Origin: Pseudomonadota bacterium
GTDB lineage: Bacteria > Pseudomonadota > Alphaproteobacteria > Puniceispirillales > Marisalimonadaceae
Direction: 5' to 3'
Length of the DNA stretch: 64,000 nt
Assembly (NCBI GenBank): GCA_028382005.1
Contig: JAOESH010000004.1
Location: 1-64,000, forward strand
Shown here: positions 56,256 to 64,000 of the stretch, piece by piece
Numbering within the stretch: position 1 is the first letter of the stretch
Layout: the number at the start of each line of letters is the position of its first letter
The notes under the pieces: model-generated
What the model saw: only the letters and a program-made list of their open reading frames with translations
The model's database searches: none
What the model was told of the DNA's origin: nothing
Made by a program: the position numbers and the translations under genes

Positions 56256-57407
56256 ATGGCAATACAAAATAATAATGGTGCTCTTTCAGGTATAAAAGTT
56301 ATTGATCTTACAAGAGTTCTCTCAGGACCGTTTTGCACTATGTTGTTAGCTGACATGGGTGCTGAAGTCATAAAAATTGAACCACCAAAAGGTGATAATG
56401 TTAGAAATCAGGGAGACATGATCGATGGTTATAGCTCATATTTTGCCCAGTTTAATAGAAATAAGAAATCAGTAATTTTAGACTTATATAAAGAAACAGA
56501 TAAAGAAATTCTTAAATCGTTATTAAGTGACGCAGATGTTGTTGTAGAAAATTTTAAAGCCGGGGTTTTTGCTAAAATGGGTTTTAATGACCAAGTTTTA
56601 AAGTCTATAAACTCAAGGCTAGTCAGAGCATCAGTAAATGGTTTTGGTAGTAAAGGGGAAATGAGTGAAAGGCCTGCATTTGATTTTATCGCTCAGGCTT
56701 TAAGCGGATTTATGTCTTTAAACGGAACAGAAGATAGTGGTCCAATGCGAGCTGCTATGCCCATTTCAGATTTAGTTGCAGGACTATATTGTTCTTTTGG
56801 TATTGTGTGTGCTCTTCAATCAAGGATAAAAAGCAATAGAGGGCAAAGAGTCGAATCAAGTTTGACGTCTGGATTAATTTCAATGATGGCCTATTTATCA
56901 TCTGAAAGTTTTGTAAAAGGGACAGCTCCAAAAAAATCAGGTAATAATCATCCTATTTTAGCACCCTATGGCTTGTTTAAATCATCAGATGGAGAGGTTG
57001 CTGTAGCTCCGGCAAGTGATAAATTTTGTGTAATCTTTTTGGAATGTATTGAATTATCAAGCTTGTTAAATCAAGAAATTTATAAAGATAACGAAAATAG
57101 AATGAAAAATAGACAAAGTTTAAATGATATAATTAATAATAAAATGAAACAGAAAACGTCTGATTATTGGATTGAAAAACTAAATTATGCGGGTTGTCCT
57201 GCAGCTAAAGTGGCTTCACTTCCAGAAGCTCTTAATAGTCAATTGATAAAAGATACGGAAATGGTGATAAGCTCATCAGGTCCAGAAGGAAGAAAAATTA
57301 AAATGACAGGGTTCCCAGTGAAATTATCCGAAACACCGGCCCAGCTCTATAGATCTCCTCCATTGTTAGGAGAGCATACAGAAGAAGTTTTAAAAAACAT
57401 CAAATAA
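56256..57407 (+). CDS. class III CoA-transferase (CaiB/BaiF family)
   Basis: A 383-residue CoA-transferase that moves CoA between carboxylic acids. It has IDLTRVLSGPFCTMLLADMGAEVIKIE (typical opening, in parts), NKKSVILDL, and Asp143 in ERPAFDFIAQA, which I match to the catalytic aspartate of the family. Its start codon directly abuts the lyase stop, implying coupled production. In this cluster it most likely activates the imported acid as a CoA ester, probably with acetyl-CoA or succinyl-CoA as donor. Confidence 0.9.
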   Translation: MAIQNNNGALSGIKVIDLTRVLSGPFCTMLLADMGAEVIKIEPPKGDNVRNQGDMIDGYSSYFAQFNRNKKSVILDLYKETDKEILKSLLSDADVVVENFKAGVFAKMGFNDQVLKSINSRLVRASVNGFGSKGEMSERPAFDFIAQALSGFMSLNGTEDSGPMRAAMPISDLVAGLYCSFGIVCALQSRIKSNRGQRVESSLTSGLISMMAYLSSESFVKGTAPKKSGNNHPILAPYGLFKSSDGEVAVAPASDKFCVIFLECIELSSLLNQEIYKDNENRMKNRQSLNDIINNKMKQKTSDYWIEKLNYAGCPAAKVASLPEALNSQLIKDTEMVISSSGPEGRKIKMTGFPVKLSETPAQLYRSPPLLGEHTEEVLKNIK

Positions 57408-57427
57408 TAACATTGAAGGAATTTAAT

Positions 57428-58219
57428 ATGGACCTAGAAACTATTAATTTTAAAATTGAAGATAATATTGCATTTATTGAACTAAACAGACCAAAACATT
57501 ATAATTCTTTAAATCAAACTATGGCAGAGGACTTATTTCAAGTCTCATTAGAATGCGACGACAATCCTAATATTAGGTCTGTTTTGATGAGTGGAGCAGG
57601 AGAAGATGCCTTCTGTGCTGGTGGAGACGTAAATTCTTTTTATAAATATGGTGAGAAGACCTCTAGTCATCTAAAAGAAGTTACAACAATCCTTCACGGA
57701 GCAATCTCTAGACTTTCAAGAATGAATGCACCTTTAATTGTAGCGGTAAACGGAGTTGCGGCTGGTGCTGGTTTTTCTTTTGTTGGTTTTGCAGATATGG
57801 CAATTGCGTCCTCAAATGCTACATTTGTTTCAGCTTATTCTAAAATAGGATTAACCCCAGATGGATCTTCTAGTTACTTTCTTCCAAGAATTATTGGTAC
57901 AAGAAGATACACAGAGCTTTTATTAACAAATAGAGTTTTAAGTGCAAAAGAAGCACTTGATTGGGGGTTAATAAATAAAGTTGTTGATTTTAAAGATCTA
58001 AAAGATGAAGCACATAATTTAGCTAAAAAAATAGCAGAAGGTCCGTCTCTAGCATTTGGTAAATTAAAAAACTTGGTTCACAACAGTTTCTTAGATTCAT
58101 TAGAAGGACAAATGGAGTATGAAGCTAGGATGATTGCTGAGTCTGCCAAAACAAAAGATGGAATGAATGGTATTGAAGCTTTTGTTAATAAAAAATCAGT
58201 GTCATTCAAAGGTAAATAA
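57428..58219 (+). CDS. crotonase (enoyl-CoA hydratase/isomerase) family protein
   Basis: A 263-residue crotonase-fold enzyme with the oxyanion-hole segments AFCAGGDVN (about residue 61) and NGVAAGAGFS (108-117). The two glutamates of true enoyl-CoA hydratase are replaced, by Ser117 and Lys139 as I align them, and Asp145 appears in GLTPDGSS as in PaaG-type isomerases. So it may be an isomerase or another crotonase chemistry. Start at the ATG at 57428, with GAAGGA upstream, rather than TTG at 57413. It lies 20 nt after the CoA-transferase. Confidence 0.87.
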   Translation: MDLETINFKIEDNIAFIELNRPKHYNSLNQTMAEDLFQVSLECDDNPNIRSVLMSGAGEDAFCAGGDVNSFYKYGEKTSSHLKEVTTILHGAISRLSRMNAPLIVAVNGVAAGAGFSFVGFADMAIASSNATFVSAYSKIGLTPDGSSSYFLPRIIGTRRYTELLLTNRVLSAKEALDWGLINKVVDFKDLKDEAHNLAKKIAEGPSLAFGKLKNLVHNSFLDSLEGQMEYEARMIAESAKTKDGMNGIEAFVNKKSVSFKGK

Positions 58220-58231
58220 GAAAGTAATTTT

Positions 58232-59323
58232 ATGACAATCAATTTAATAGCTTTTGATGGTGACGGTATTGGCCCAGAAATAATGACTTCAACTTTGGAG
58301 GTAATTAACCATTTGAACACTAAATTAAGTTTAGACGTCAATATTGAAAAAGAGCTTATAGGTATAAAATCTTTAAAAGCTTTGGGAACAACTTTACCAG
58401 AAAAAGCTTTATTAAAATCAAAAGAAGCGGATGGAATTATTTTAGGTCCAGTAGACCATAATAATTATCCTATTAAATCAGATGGTGGAGTTAATCCATC
58501 AGGTGTCCTCCGGATTGAATTAGATTTGTTTGCCAATATAAGGCCAGCCAAAAATTATAATAATGTTCAATCTCTTTCTAAAAACATGGATTTAGTAATT
58601 GTAAGGGAAAATACTGAGGGGTTCTATGCAGACAGAAATATGGTTGATGGTAACGGTGAATTTAGTCCTGTTGAAGGGGTCGGTCTCGCATTTAGAAAAA
58701 TTACAAAAAAAGCTTCATTAAGAATTGCTGAAGAAGCTTTTAACATTGCTAATAACATATCCTTATCAAGAGATAAAAAAATAAAAGTACATGCTATTCA
58801 CAAAGCAAATGTAATGAGATTAACGGATGGAATTTTTTTAGATGCCTGTCGTCAAATTTCTTCGAAATATAATGATATACATTATGAAGAGATGTTAGTT
58901 GATGCTTGCGCCGCTCACATTGTAAGGGATTCAAGTCAATTTGATATTATTGTAACTACTAATATGTTTGGTGATATATTATCAGATTTAGCTACAGAAT
59001 TATCTGGTTCTTTGGGTTTGGCAGGCTCATTAAATTCTGGTGAAAATTTTGCTATGGCTCAGGCACAACATGGTTCAGCGAATGACATTGCCGGGAAAAA
59101 CACTGCTAACCCAATATCACTAATTTTATCTGCAAGCATGTTATTAAATTGGTTAGGAGAAAAAAGAAAGTTGGATAACTTTATTTTAGCATCGAGTTTA
59201 ATAAATAATTCTGTTATAAAACTTTTAGAAACTGATGAAAACTTAACAAAAGATCTTGGTGGAACAGCTTCAACTCAAGAAACAACAAAAAAATTAATTA
59301 GTATTTTGAATCACTTTATTTAA
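58232..59323 (+). CDS. isocitrate/isopropylmalate dehydrogenase family protein
   Basis: A 363-residue beta-decarboxylating dehydrogenase. It has FDGDGIGPEI at the start, LRIELDLFANIRPAK, VRENTEGFYADR, HKANVMRLTDGIF, NMFGDILSDLATELSGSLGLA and the NAD-site HGSANDIAGKNTANPIS. Substrates in the family are 2-hydroxyacids with a 3-carboxyl group (isocitrate, isopropylmalate, homoisocitrate, tartrate). The segment VRENTEGFY is nearer to the isocitrate/homoisocitrate-type loop than to LeuB YFGxP. leuC/leuD are not nearby, so it is probably catabolic. 12 nt after the crotonase. Confidence 0.86.
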   Translation: MTINLIAFDGDGIGPEIMTSTLEVINHLNTKLSLDVNIEKELIGIKSLKALGTTLPEKALLKSKEADGIILGPVDHNNYPIKSDGGVNPSGVLRIELDLFANIRPAKNYNNVQSLSKNMDLVIVRENTEGFYADRNMVDGNGEFSPVEGVGLAFRKITKKASLRIAEEAFNIANNISLSRDKKIKVHAIHKANVMRLTDGIFLDACRQISSKYNDIHYEEMLVDACAAHIVRDSSQFDIIVTTNMFGDILSDLATELSGSLGLAGSLNSGENFAMAQAQHGSANDIAGKNTANPISLILSASMLLNWLGEKRKLDNFILASSLINNSVIKLLETDENLTKDLGGTASTQETTKKLISILNHFI

Positions 59324-59330
59324 TAAAATT

Positions 59331-60431
59331 ATGTCAGATCAAATATCAATACCTACAGTTTATATGCGTGGAGGCACCTCTAAGGGTTTGCTGTTCAATA
59401 AAAAAGATTTGCCTAGTGATCAAACTAGATTAACAAACTATTTGCTTGCAGCCATGGGATCTCCAGATACAAGACAAATTAATGGAATGGGTGGAGCCAC
59501 TTCAGTCACTAATAAAGTTTGCATTATTTCAAAAAGCGAACTTGCTAATGTTGATATTGATTATTTTTTTGCTCAAGTTTTAGTTGATGAAGCTAAGGTT
59601 GATTACGGACCTACATGTGGAAATATGCTCTCTGCTGTTGGTCCTTTTGCTATAGAACAAGGTTTAATTGAAGCTACAGAAACTTATACAAAAATTGTAA
59701 TTAGGTCGGTGAATACTGGCTCTATAATTGATGCAACCATTCCTACTCCTAAAAAATTAGTAACTTACTCTGGTGATTATGAAATTGCAGGGGTTCCAGG
59801 TAATGGCTCTCCAATCCTATTAAAATTTAAAAATATTGTTGGAGGAGCTACTGGAAAGCTATTGCCTGCAGGACACACAACAACAAATATAAAGGGTATT
59901 GAAGTCACCTGTTTAGATGTGTCAATGCCAATTGTCATGGCTAAGGCAAAAGATTTTGGTATAGAGGGTAATGAAACTTCTTTAGTTTTAAATTCTAATA
60001 AAAATTTATTAAAAAATATTGAAGAAATACGATTGCTAGCAGGTTTAGAAATGGGCATGGGAAATGTAAATGGTAAGGTCTTACCTAAATTTGCATTGCT
60101 GTCTAAGCCTTTGCAAGGAGGGACAATTACCTCAAGATATTTTACTCCTAAAACATGTCACGAATCCCATGCCGCAACGGGTACTAATTGTGTTGCTTCT
60201 GCATGCTTAATTTCAGGAACTGTGGCTTCAAAAATTGCAAATATTAAAGCTACTGGAGAAGATAAAGTTATGATTGAGCATCCTTTAGGTTCTATAGATT
60301 GTATTGTTGAAACTTCAAGGACAATCCAGGAAACAGATAGTAATTATATAAAATCATGCGGAGTATATCGAACCTCAAGAAAAATTATGGGTGGAAACAT
60401 CTATATTCCAAAAGATATTGAAAATGAATAA
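59331..60431 (+). CDS. PrpF family cis-trans isomerase/tautomerase
   Basis: A 366-residue protein of the PrpF family, which includes 2-methylaconitate isomerase and 4-oxalomesaconate tautomerase. It has PTVYMRGGTSKGLLF at the start, MGGATSVTNKVCI, DYGPTCGNMLSAVGPFAI and CHESHAATGTNCVASA, the two-lobe diaminopimelate-epimerase-like active site with Cys in each half. These enzymes move double bonds in unsaturated tricarboxylates. It follows the dehydrogenase by 7 nt and overlaps the AbrB gene by 8 nt. The substrate may be an aconitate-like acid. Confidence 0.88.
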   Translation: MSDQISIPTVYMRGGTSKGLLFNKKDLPSDQTRLTNYLLAAMGSPDTRQINGMGGATSVTNKVCIISKSELANVDIDYFFAQVLVDEAKVDYGPTCGNMLSAVGPFAIEQGLIEATETYTKIVIRSVNTGSIIDATIPTPKKLVTYSGDYEIAGVPGNGSPILLKFKNIVGGATGKLLPAGHTTTNIKGIEVTCLDVSMPIVMAKAKDFGIEGNETSLVLNSNKNLLKNIEEIRLLAGLEMGMGNVNGKVLPKFALLSKPLQGGTITSRYFTPKTCHESHAATGTNCVASACLISGTVASKIANIKATGEDKVMIEHPLGSIDCIVETSRTIQETDSNYIKSCGVYRTSRKIMGGNIYIPKDIENE

Positions 60432-61494
60432 AATAATTCCTTCTTATTTTGATTTTCTTATTGATTGGTGGCCTCAGAAATGGAGTTACATATTAAGTTT
60501 GATTTTAGCTATAACAAGTAGTTTTATTGCTTATTATCTTGGGTTGCCTCTACCGTGGATGCTTGGACCTTTATTAGGATGTGGTTTTTTTTCAGCAATT
60601 GGTAAACCAGTTATAATAGGAAAAAAACCAAGACCACTTTGTAGAGCACTTTTAGGTTGCACAATTGGAGCAAATTTTGGACCAGAGATACTGGACAGGA
60701 TGTCTGAAATTGGAGTGTCTTTATTATTTGTTCCTGGTTTTGTAATGATTATGGGATTTACAACATATATATATTTATCCACAATTATGAAACTTAATAA
60801 ATCCACGTCAATTTATGGATCTATCCCCGGAGGTTTGAACGAAATGGTTATTCTTGGACAAGAAATAGGTGCTGATCCAAGAACCCTTGTTTTAATTCAT
60901 GCAACAAGAATAGTGTTAGTAGTTTTTTTAGCTTCTTTGTTAATTTTATTTGTTCCAAATTTAGGAATAAAGAACATTCCTCAACCTGATTTATTCTATA
61001 ATTGGCAGCAGCTTCCATTTGTATTTTTAGTTTCAGTTCTTGGCTGGTACTTAGCTGTTAAATTTAAAGTTCCTGGTCCCACAATAATAGGACCAATGAT
61101 TTTATCTGCTTTTGTTCATATTTTTGAATTAGTTGAAGCAATGCCAATATATATATTAGTAATTTCGATTCAAATTTTGTTAGGTTCAGCTCTTGGGTGT
61201 TTGTTTAAAAATATAACATTAAAAGAAATGTCTGGTCCAATTCTGGCAGGAATTATTACAACTTTAATTTCTATGATCCCACTAGTGATGATTTATTTTA
61301 TTTTAATAAATTTAGATTACGATCCATTATCAATTTTGTTAGCTTTTTCGCCTGGAGGTCAATCTGAGATGAATATTTTAGCTCTTTCAATTGGAGCTGA
61401 TATGTCATTTGTAAGTCCTCATCATATGTTTAGAGTTTTTCTTGTAATTATTTGCGCTGGAATTTTACATAAAATTTTAAAAAAAAATATTTAA
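60424..61494 (+). CDS. AbrB family membrane protein
   Basis: A polytopic inner-membrane protein of about 356 residues with two AbrB duplicate units. The first has GLPLPWMLGPLLGCGFFSAIG and SIPGGLNEMVILGQEIGADP, the second GPTIIGPMILSAFVHI and FSPGGQSEMNILALSIGADMSFVSPHH (in parts). It has about ten hydrophobic segments. The ATG at 60424 overlaps the PrpF stop by 8 nt. The family is poorly characterised; in this operon an organic-acid transport role is plausible but unproven. Confidence 0.84.
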   Translation: MNKIIPSYFDFLIDWWPQKWSYILSLILAITSSFIAYYLGLPLPWMLGPLLGCGFFSAIGKPVIIGKKPRPLCRALLGCTIGANFGPEILDRMSEIGVSLLFVPGFVMIMGFTTYIYLSTIMKLNKSTSIYGSIPGGLNEMVILGQEIGADPRTLVLIHATRIVLVVFLASLLILFVPNLGIKNIPQPDLFYNWQQLPFVFLVSVLGWYLAVKFKVPGPTIIGPMILSAFVHIFELVEAMPIYILVISIQILLGSALGCLFKNITLKEMSGPILAGIITTLISMIPLVMIYFILINLDYDPLSILLAFSPGGQSEMNILALSIGADMSFVSPHHMFRVFLVIICAGILHKILKKNI

Positions 61495-61508
61495 TTAAAG
61501 TTTATTAA

Positions 61509-61901
61509 TTAAGCTTTTTTAATATTCTTTACTAAGTTCATTTTGGTGTTGTCTACAAAAGGAGCTTCTTCAATCCAGGACATCTCAAAGCCTTCTATAC
61601 AACCAATATTATATCCATACTGATTTGGATCAGATCTTCTTTTATGGTGGGTATTTATACCGCATATGTTACAAAAATAATGTTCAGCTATTTGTGTATT
61701 CCATTTATAGGTGTTTAAAAATTGTTTTCCTGAAGTAATAGTGAATTCATTTATTAGAGCCGTTGCCATAACAAATCCTTTTCTAGAACACATGGAGCAA
61801 TTACATCTTCTTAAATCTCTAATATTTGTGTTTATCTCAAATTTAACAGAGCCGCAGTGACATTTGCCCTTAAGAGGTAAGGTTATATCTTTTATTTCCA
61901 T
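61509..61901 (-). CDS. GFA family zinc-binding protein
   Basis: A 130-residue protein of the glutathione-dependent formaldehyde-activating enzyme family. Seven cysteines typical of the two zinc sites are present: Cys14, Cys16 (KCHCGSV), Cys33, Cys35, Cys38 (CNCSMCSRKG), and Cys77 and Cys80 (YFCNICGI). Most members have no proven activity, so formaldehyde handling is not assured. It follows the DapA-family gene on the minus strand and converges with AbrB. Confidence 0.87.
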   Translation of the reverse strand: MEIKDITLPLKGKCHCGSVKFEINTNIRDLRRCNCSMCSRKGFVMATALINEFTITSGKQFLNTYKWNTQIAEHYFCNICGINTHHKRRSDPNQYGYNIGCIEGFEMSWIEEAPFVDNTKMNLVKNIKKA

Positions 61902-61918
61902 AAACTCTCTTATGTTAC

Positions 61919-62830
61919 TTACAATATAAATCCAAAGTCATTTCTCAATGTATCAGCTAATTCATCTCTTTTTTCTTTTGAAATTGATTGGAATGGTGGT
62001 CTTAAGTTATTCCACAGAGGATTTTTTGTTTGCAGTGCTAATAATGCTTTCTGTGCTGGAATTGGAGCATAATCTTGAAATAATAAACGGACTGACTTAA
62101 CTTTTTTCTGAAGTTTTTCAGCTTCATCCCATTGTCCTGAGTGGCAAAAATCTATGACATTTGCAATATCTTTGCTGTTTAAATTTGCTGTTGCAGATAT
62201 ACAGCCAGGAGCACCAAGCTTGATTGCTTCAATCACAGGCAGTTCTGCTCCTGGATAAACTATTAAGTCTTTAATTCCCAGTAAAGCCTCTGTGTTATCC
62301 CATACACCTGAACTATCTTTTATTCCTATAATAGTTTCAGGGAACGAAGATTTTAACTTTTTAACAAGGTCTATTGACAAGCCCACTCCGCAAACTTGTG
62401 GAATATGGTACAGATATATTTCTAGTTTGTTATCATTTACACCTTCAATTAATTTTTCAAAATAGTTGAAAAGGCCATTATCACTCATTCCCTTAAAGTA
62501 AAATGGGGGTAAAGTCATAACACCTAGACAGCCTAAGTCTATTGCATGTTTAGTTATCTCTATTGTGTCCGGAAGGTTACATAAACCTGTGCCTGGGATC
62601 AATTTTTTAGGGTCAATGCCACTCTTAACCAATCCATCAAGTGCGTTCATCCTTTCTGAATTGCCAACTGATAGTGCTTCACCAGTCGTCCCAAAGGGTG
62701 CAAGTCCTGAACATCCATTGTCCATAAGACTTTTAGCTAAATCATTATACATCCTTTGATCAACTTGAAGATCATTATCAAAAGGTGTCAATATTGGTGC
62801 AATTAGTCCTTTGATCAATTTTATCTCCAT
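61919..62830 (-). CDS. DapA/NanA family pyruvate-type lyase, not a true DapA
   Basis: A 303-residue TIM-barrel class I aldolase. The Schiff-base lysine is Lys171 in IGIKDSSG, the Tyr is Tyr141 in YLYHIP, and FGTTGEALS (46-54) holds the phosphate-like loop. The Arg that binds the substrate in true dihydrodipicolinate synthase (PSRTG) is replaced by Val146 (PQVCG). So it probably acts in catabolism on a keto-acid rather than in lysine synthesis. GGAG lies before the ATG. Adjacent to the GFA gene, same strand. Confidence 0.87.
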   Translation of the reverse strand: MEIKLIKGLIAPILTPFDNDLQVDQRMYNDLAKSLMDNGCSGLAPFGTTGEALSVGNSERMNALDGLVKSGIDPKKLIPGTGLCNLPDTIEITKHAIDLGCLGVMTLPPFYFKGMSDNGLFNYFEKLIEGVNDNKLEIYLYHIPQVCGVGLSIDLVKKLKSSFPETIIGIKDSSGVWDNTEALLGIKDLIVYPGAELPVIEAIKLGAPGCISATANLNSKDIANVIDFCHSGQWDEAEKLQKKVKSVRLLFQDYAPIPAQKALLALQTKNPLWNNLRPPFQSISKEKRDELADTLRNDFGFIL

Positions 62831-62882
62831 TTATATATTTAATAAAGATATAACTTAACTTAAATTTTTAAATAATGAAATT

Positions 62883-63932
62883 TCATTTTGAATTTTGTAT
62901 TAAGATTTTTAACTTTGGGTATATAAATTTTTGAGCCAACCCAAGTATTAAGACAACTATAAATAATCTAAATAAATGATGAGTAATAACAAATGCTGGT
63001 TTTATTCCTAGAGTTGCGGCGACTAAGCCCATTTCATTTATTCCACCAGGAGAGTATGCTAGTATTATAGCTTCCGGTCTAGCGTCTATTAAATATGTAA
63101 TTAAAAATATGAAAGGTATCATACACATGCTAAGAAAAATAACGATTCCAATTGCATGGCCTACATAGTTTTTTGCTGTTTGCCAAGTTAACCCATTCAT
63201 ATTACTTCCAAAGAAACTTCCAGTTATCAGTTGAGCAAAAATGAAAATAATTATGGGAGCATTAAGGTCTATTGTGTCTGTAATATGAAGTATCGCGCTT
63301 ACAATTAATGGACCAAATAAACGTCTACCTGGAATTTTAAATATTTTGCCAAATATAAGCCCGATAGGAAGTATCAATAAAATAATTAAACAATCAACAA
63401 GTGTACCTTCAAAATTTGGCCATACAGATTCTCTTTCAAAAGAACCAGGAAATAATACAAAAATTATTGTTGGTATAGTAAATACAGTCAAAAAAATCCT
63501 TATCATATGAACCAATCCTACTAGTTTAGAATTTGCACCACATTCTTCGGCACCTAATACCATTTCTAATAAACCACCAGGAGAAGAAATAAAAAATGCT
63601 TCAGCTTTCTCTAACTTTCTAATTTTATGAAGGAATAAATAAGTCATTAAATACGAAAAAGGTACATATAAAAGGAGTAGTATTATGGATATACCCCAAT
63701 TATTTAATTCTACAAATACAGATGAAGAAAATGACTGACCTAACCAAATTCCAATAATACCTATAAAAGGATTTCTAAGTTTTTGAGGTATGTTCACTTC
63801 AACCCTAAACAGAGCAAAAATAGCAACAAAGAAAGCAGGTCCTAAAACCCATGGTAATGGAAATAACAGTATATTAAAAATAGCGCCACCTAACATACCA
63901 ATTAGTATTGTTCTAAAAATTATTTTTGCCAT
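62883..63932 (-). CDS. AbrB family membrane protein, second copy
   Basis: A 349-residue polytopic inner-membrane protein, paralogous to the one at 60424. It shows the same two-unit plan: PLPWVLGPAFFVAIFALF, SSPGGLLEMVLGAEECGANS, GRRLFGPLIVSAILHI and YSPGGINEMGLVAATLGIKPAF (in parts). About ten hydrophobic segments. It precedes the DapA-family gene on the minus strand with a gap of about 50 nt. Function unproven. Confidence 0.84.
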   Translation of the reverse strand: MAKIIFRTILIGMLGGAIFNILLFPLPWVLGPAFFVAIFALFRVEVNIPQKLRNPFIGIIGIWLGQSFSSSVFVELNNWGISIILLLLYVPFSYLMTYLFLHKIRKLEKAEAFFISSPGGLLEMVLGAEECGANSKLVGLVHMIRIFLTVFTIPTIIFVLFPGSFERESVWPNFEGTLVDCLIILLILPIGLIFGKIFKIPGRRLFGPLIVSAILHITDTIDLNAPIIIFIFAQLITGSFFGSNMNGLTWQTAKNYVGHAIGIVIFLSMCMIPFIFLITYLIDARPEAIILAYSPGGINEMGLVAATLGIKPAFVITHHLFRLFIVVLILGLAQKFIYPKLKILIQNSK

Positions 63933-64000
63933 TTTTATAAAATTTTTTCCTAACAGATATTGATTAGTTTAAATTTAATGAACAAGGATTTTTATTTTAC

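Overview
The window is a 64 kb chromosomal segment from an AT-rich alphaproteobacterium, most likely a streamlined marine planktonic lineage. The evidence is conserved alphaproteobacterial gene order (aroA-cmk-rpsA-ihfB-trpF-trpB-trpA; rnd-lptC-lptA-lptB-ptsN; thrS-infC-rpmI-rplT-pheS-pheT; murA-DUF2948-hisG-hisD-infA-maf-rng-yacG-tRNA-Phe), families typical of the class (TIGR02300, DUF2948, NDUFA9-like epimerase), very short spacers, very low GC throughout and almost no regulators. I cannot place it to genus; low-GC Rhodospirillales-like clades such as AEGEAN-169 or HIMB59 are candidates by inference only.

Region by region: 1-7.0 kb holds a minus-strand run from aroA through cmk, rpsA, ihfB and trpF to trpB and trpA. 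From 7.0 to 10.4 kb lie a TIGR02300 zinc-ribbon gene, tRNA-Ala and a small module of two 2-hydroxyacid dehydrogenases around an HpcH/HpaI aldolase. From 10.4 to 13.8 kb is ptsN plus the LPS-export genes lptB, lptA and lptC and rnd, with rpoN and hpf absent from their usual place. From 13.9 to 26.7 kb come an NDUFA9-like protein, uppP, a stand-alone CysJ-like reductase, a LysR regulator, gltBD, an acetyltransferase, a hydrolase and a glycosyltransferase. From 26.7 to 33.5 kb is the translation cluster thrS-infC-rpmI-rplT-pheS-pheT, with infC starting at AUA. From 33.6 to 40.0 kb are tRNA-Thr, a 54-residue protein, murA, DUF2948, hisG, hisD, infA, maf, a short RNase E/G, yacG and tRNA-Phe.

The part from 40 kb to the end is accessory. 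It has a DUF1501/DUF1800 pair, a second 2-hydroxyacid dehydrogenase and HpcH aldolase module with an MDR oxidoreductase and a TSUP permease, a BMP-type ABC importer, and a TAXI-TRAP importer. Divergent from the TAXI gene is a tight plus-strand set: HMG-CoA-lyase-like enzyme, class III CoA-transferase, crotonase, isopropylmalate-dehydrogenase-like enzyme, PrpF-type isomerase and AbrB-type membrane protein. Beyond it lie a GFA protein, a DapA-family lyase and a second AbrB protein.

The most interesting element is the 54.2-61.5 kb locus. It reads as an uptake-plus-degradation unit for an unidentified, probably branched or unsaturated, di- or tricarboxylic acid. The importer and the enzymes are divergently transcribed from one 182-bp region that carries a perfect 14-bp palindrome. 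The crotonase lacks both hydratase glutamates and the locus has two isomerase-type enzymes, so the route is not an obvious copy of a textbook pathway. No CRISPR array, insertion sequence, prophage, rRNA or replication origin was seen, and no gene-free stretch exceeds 300 bases.
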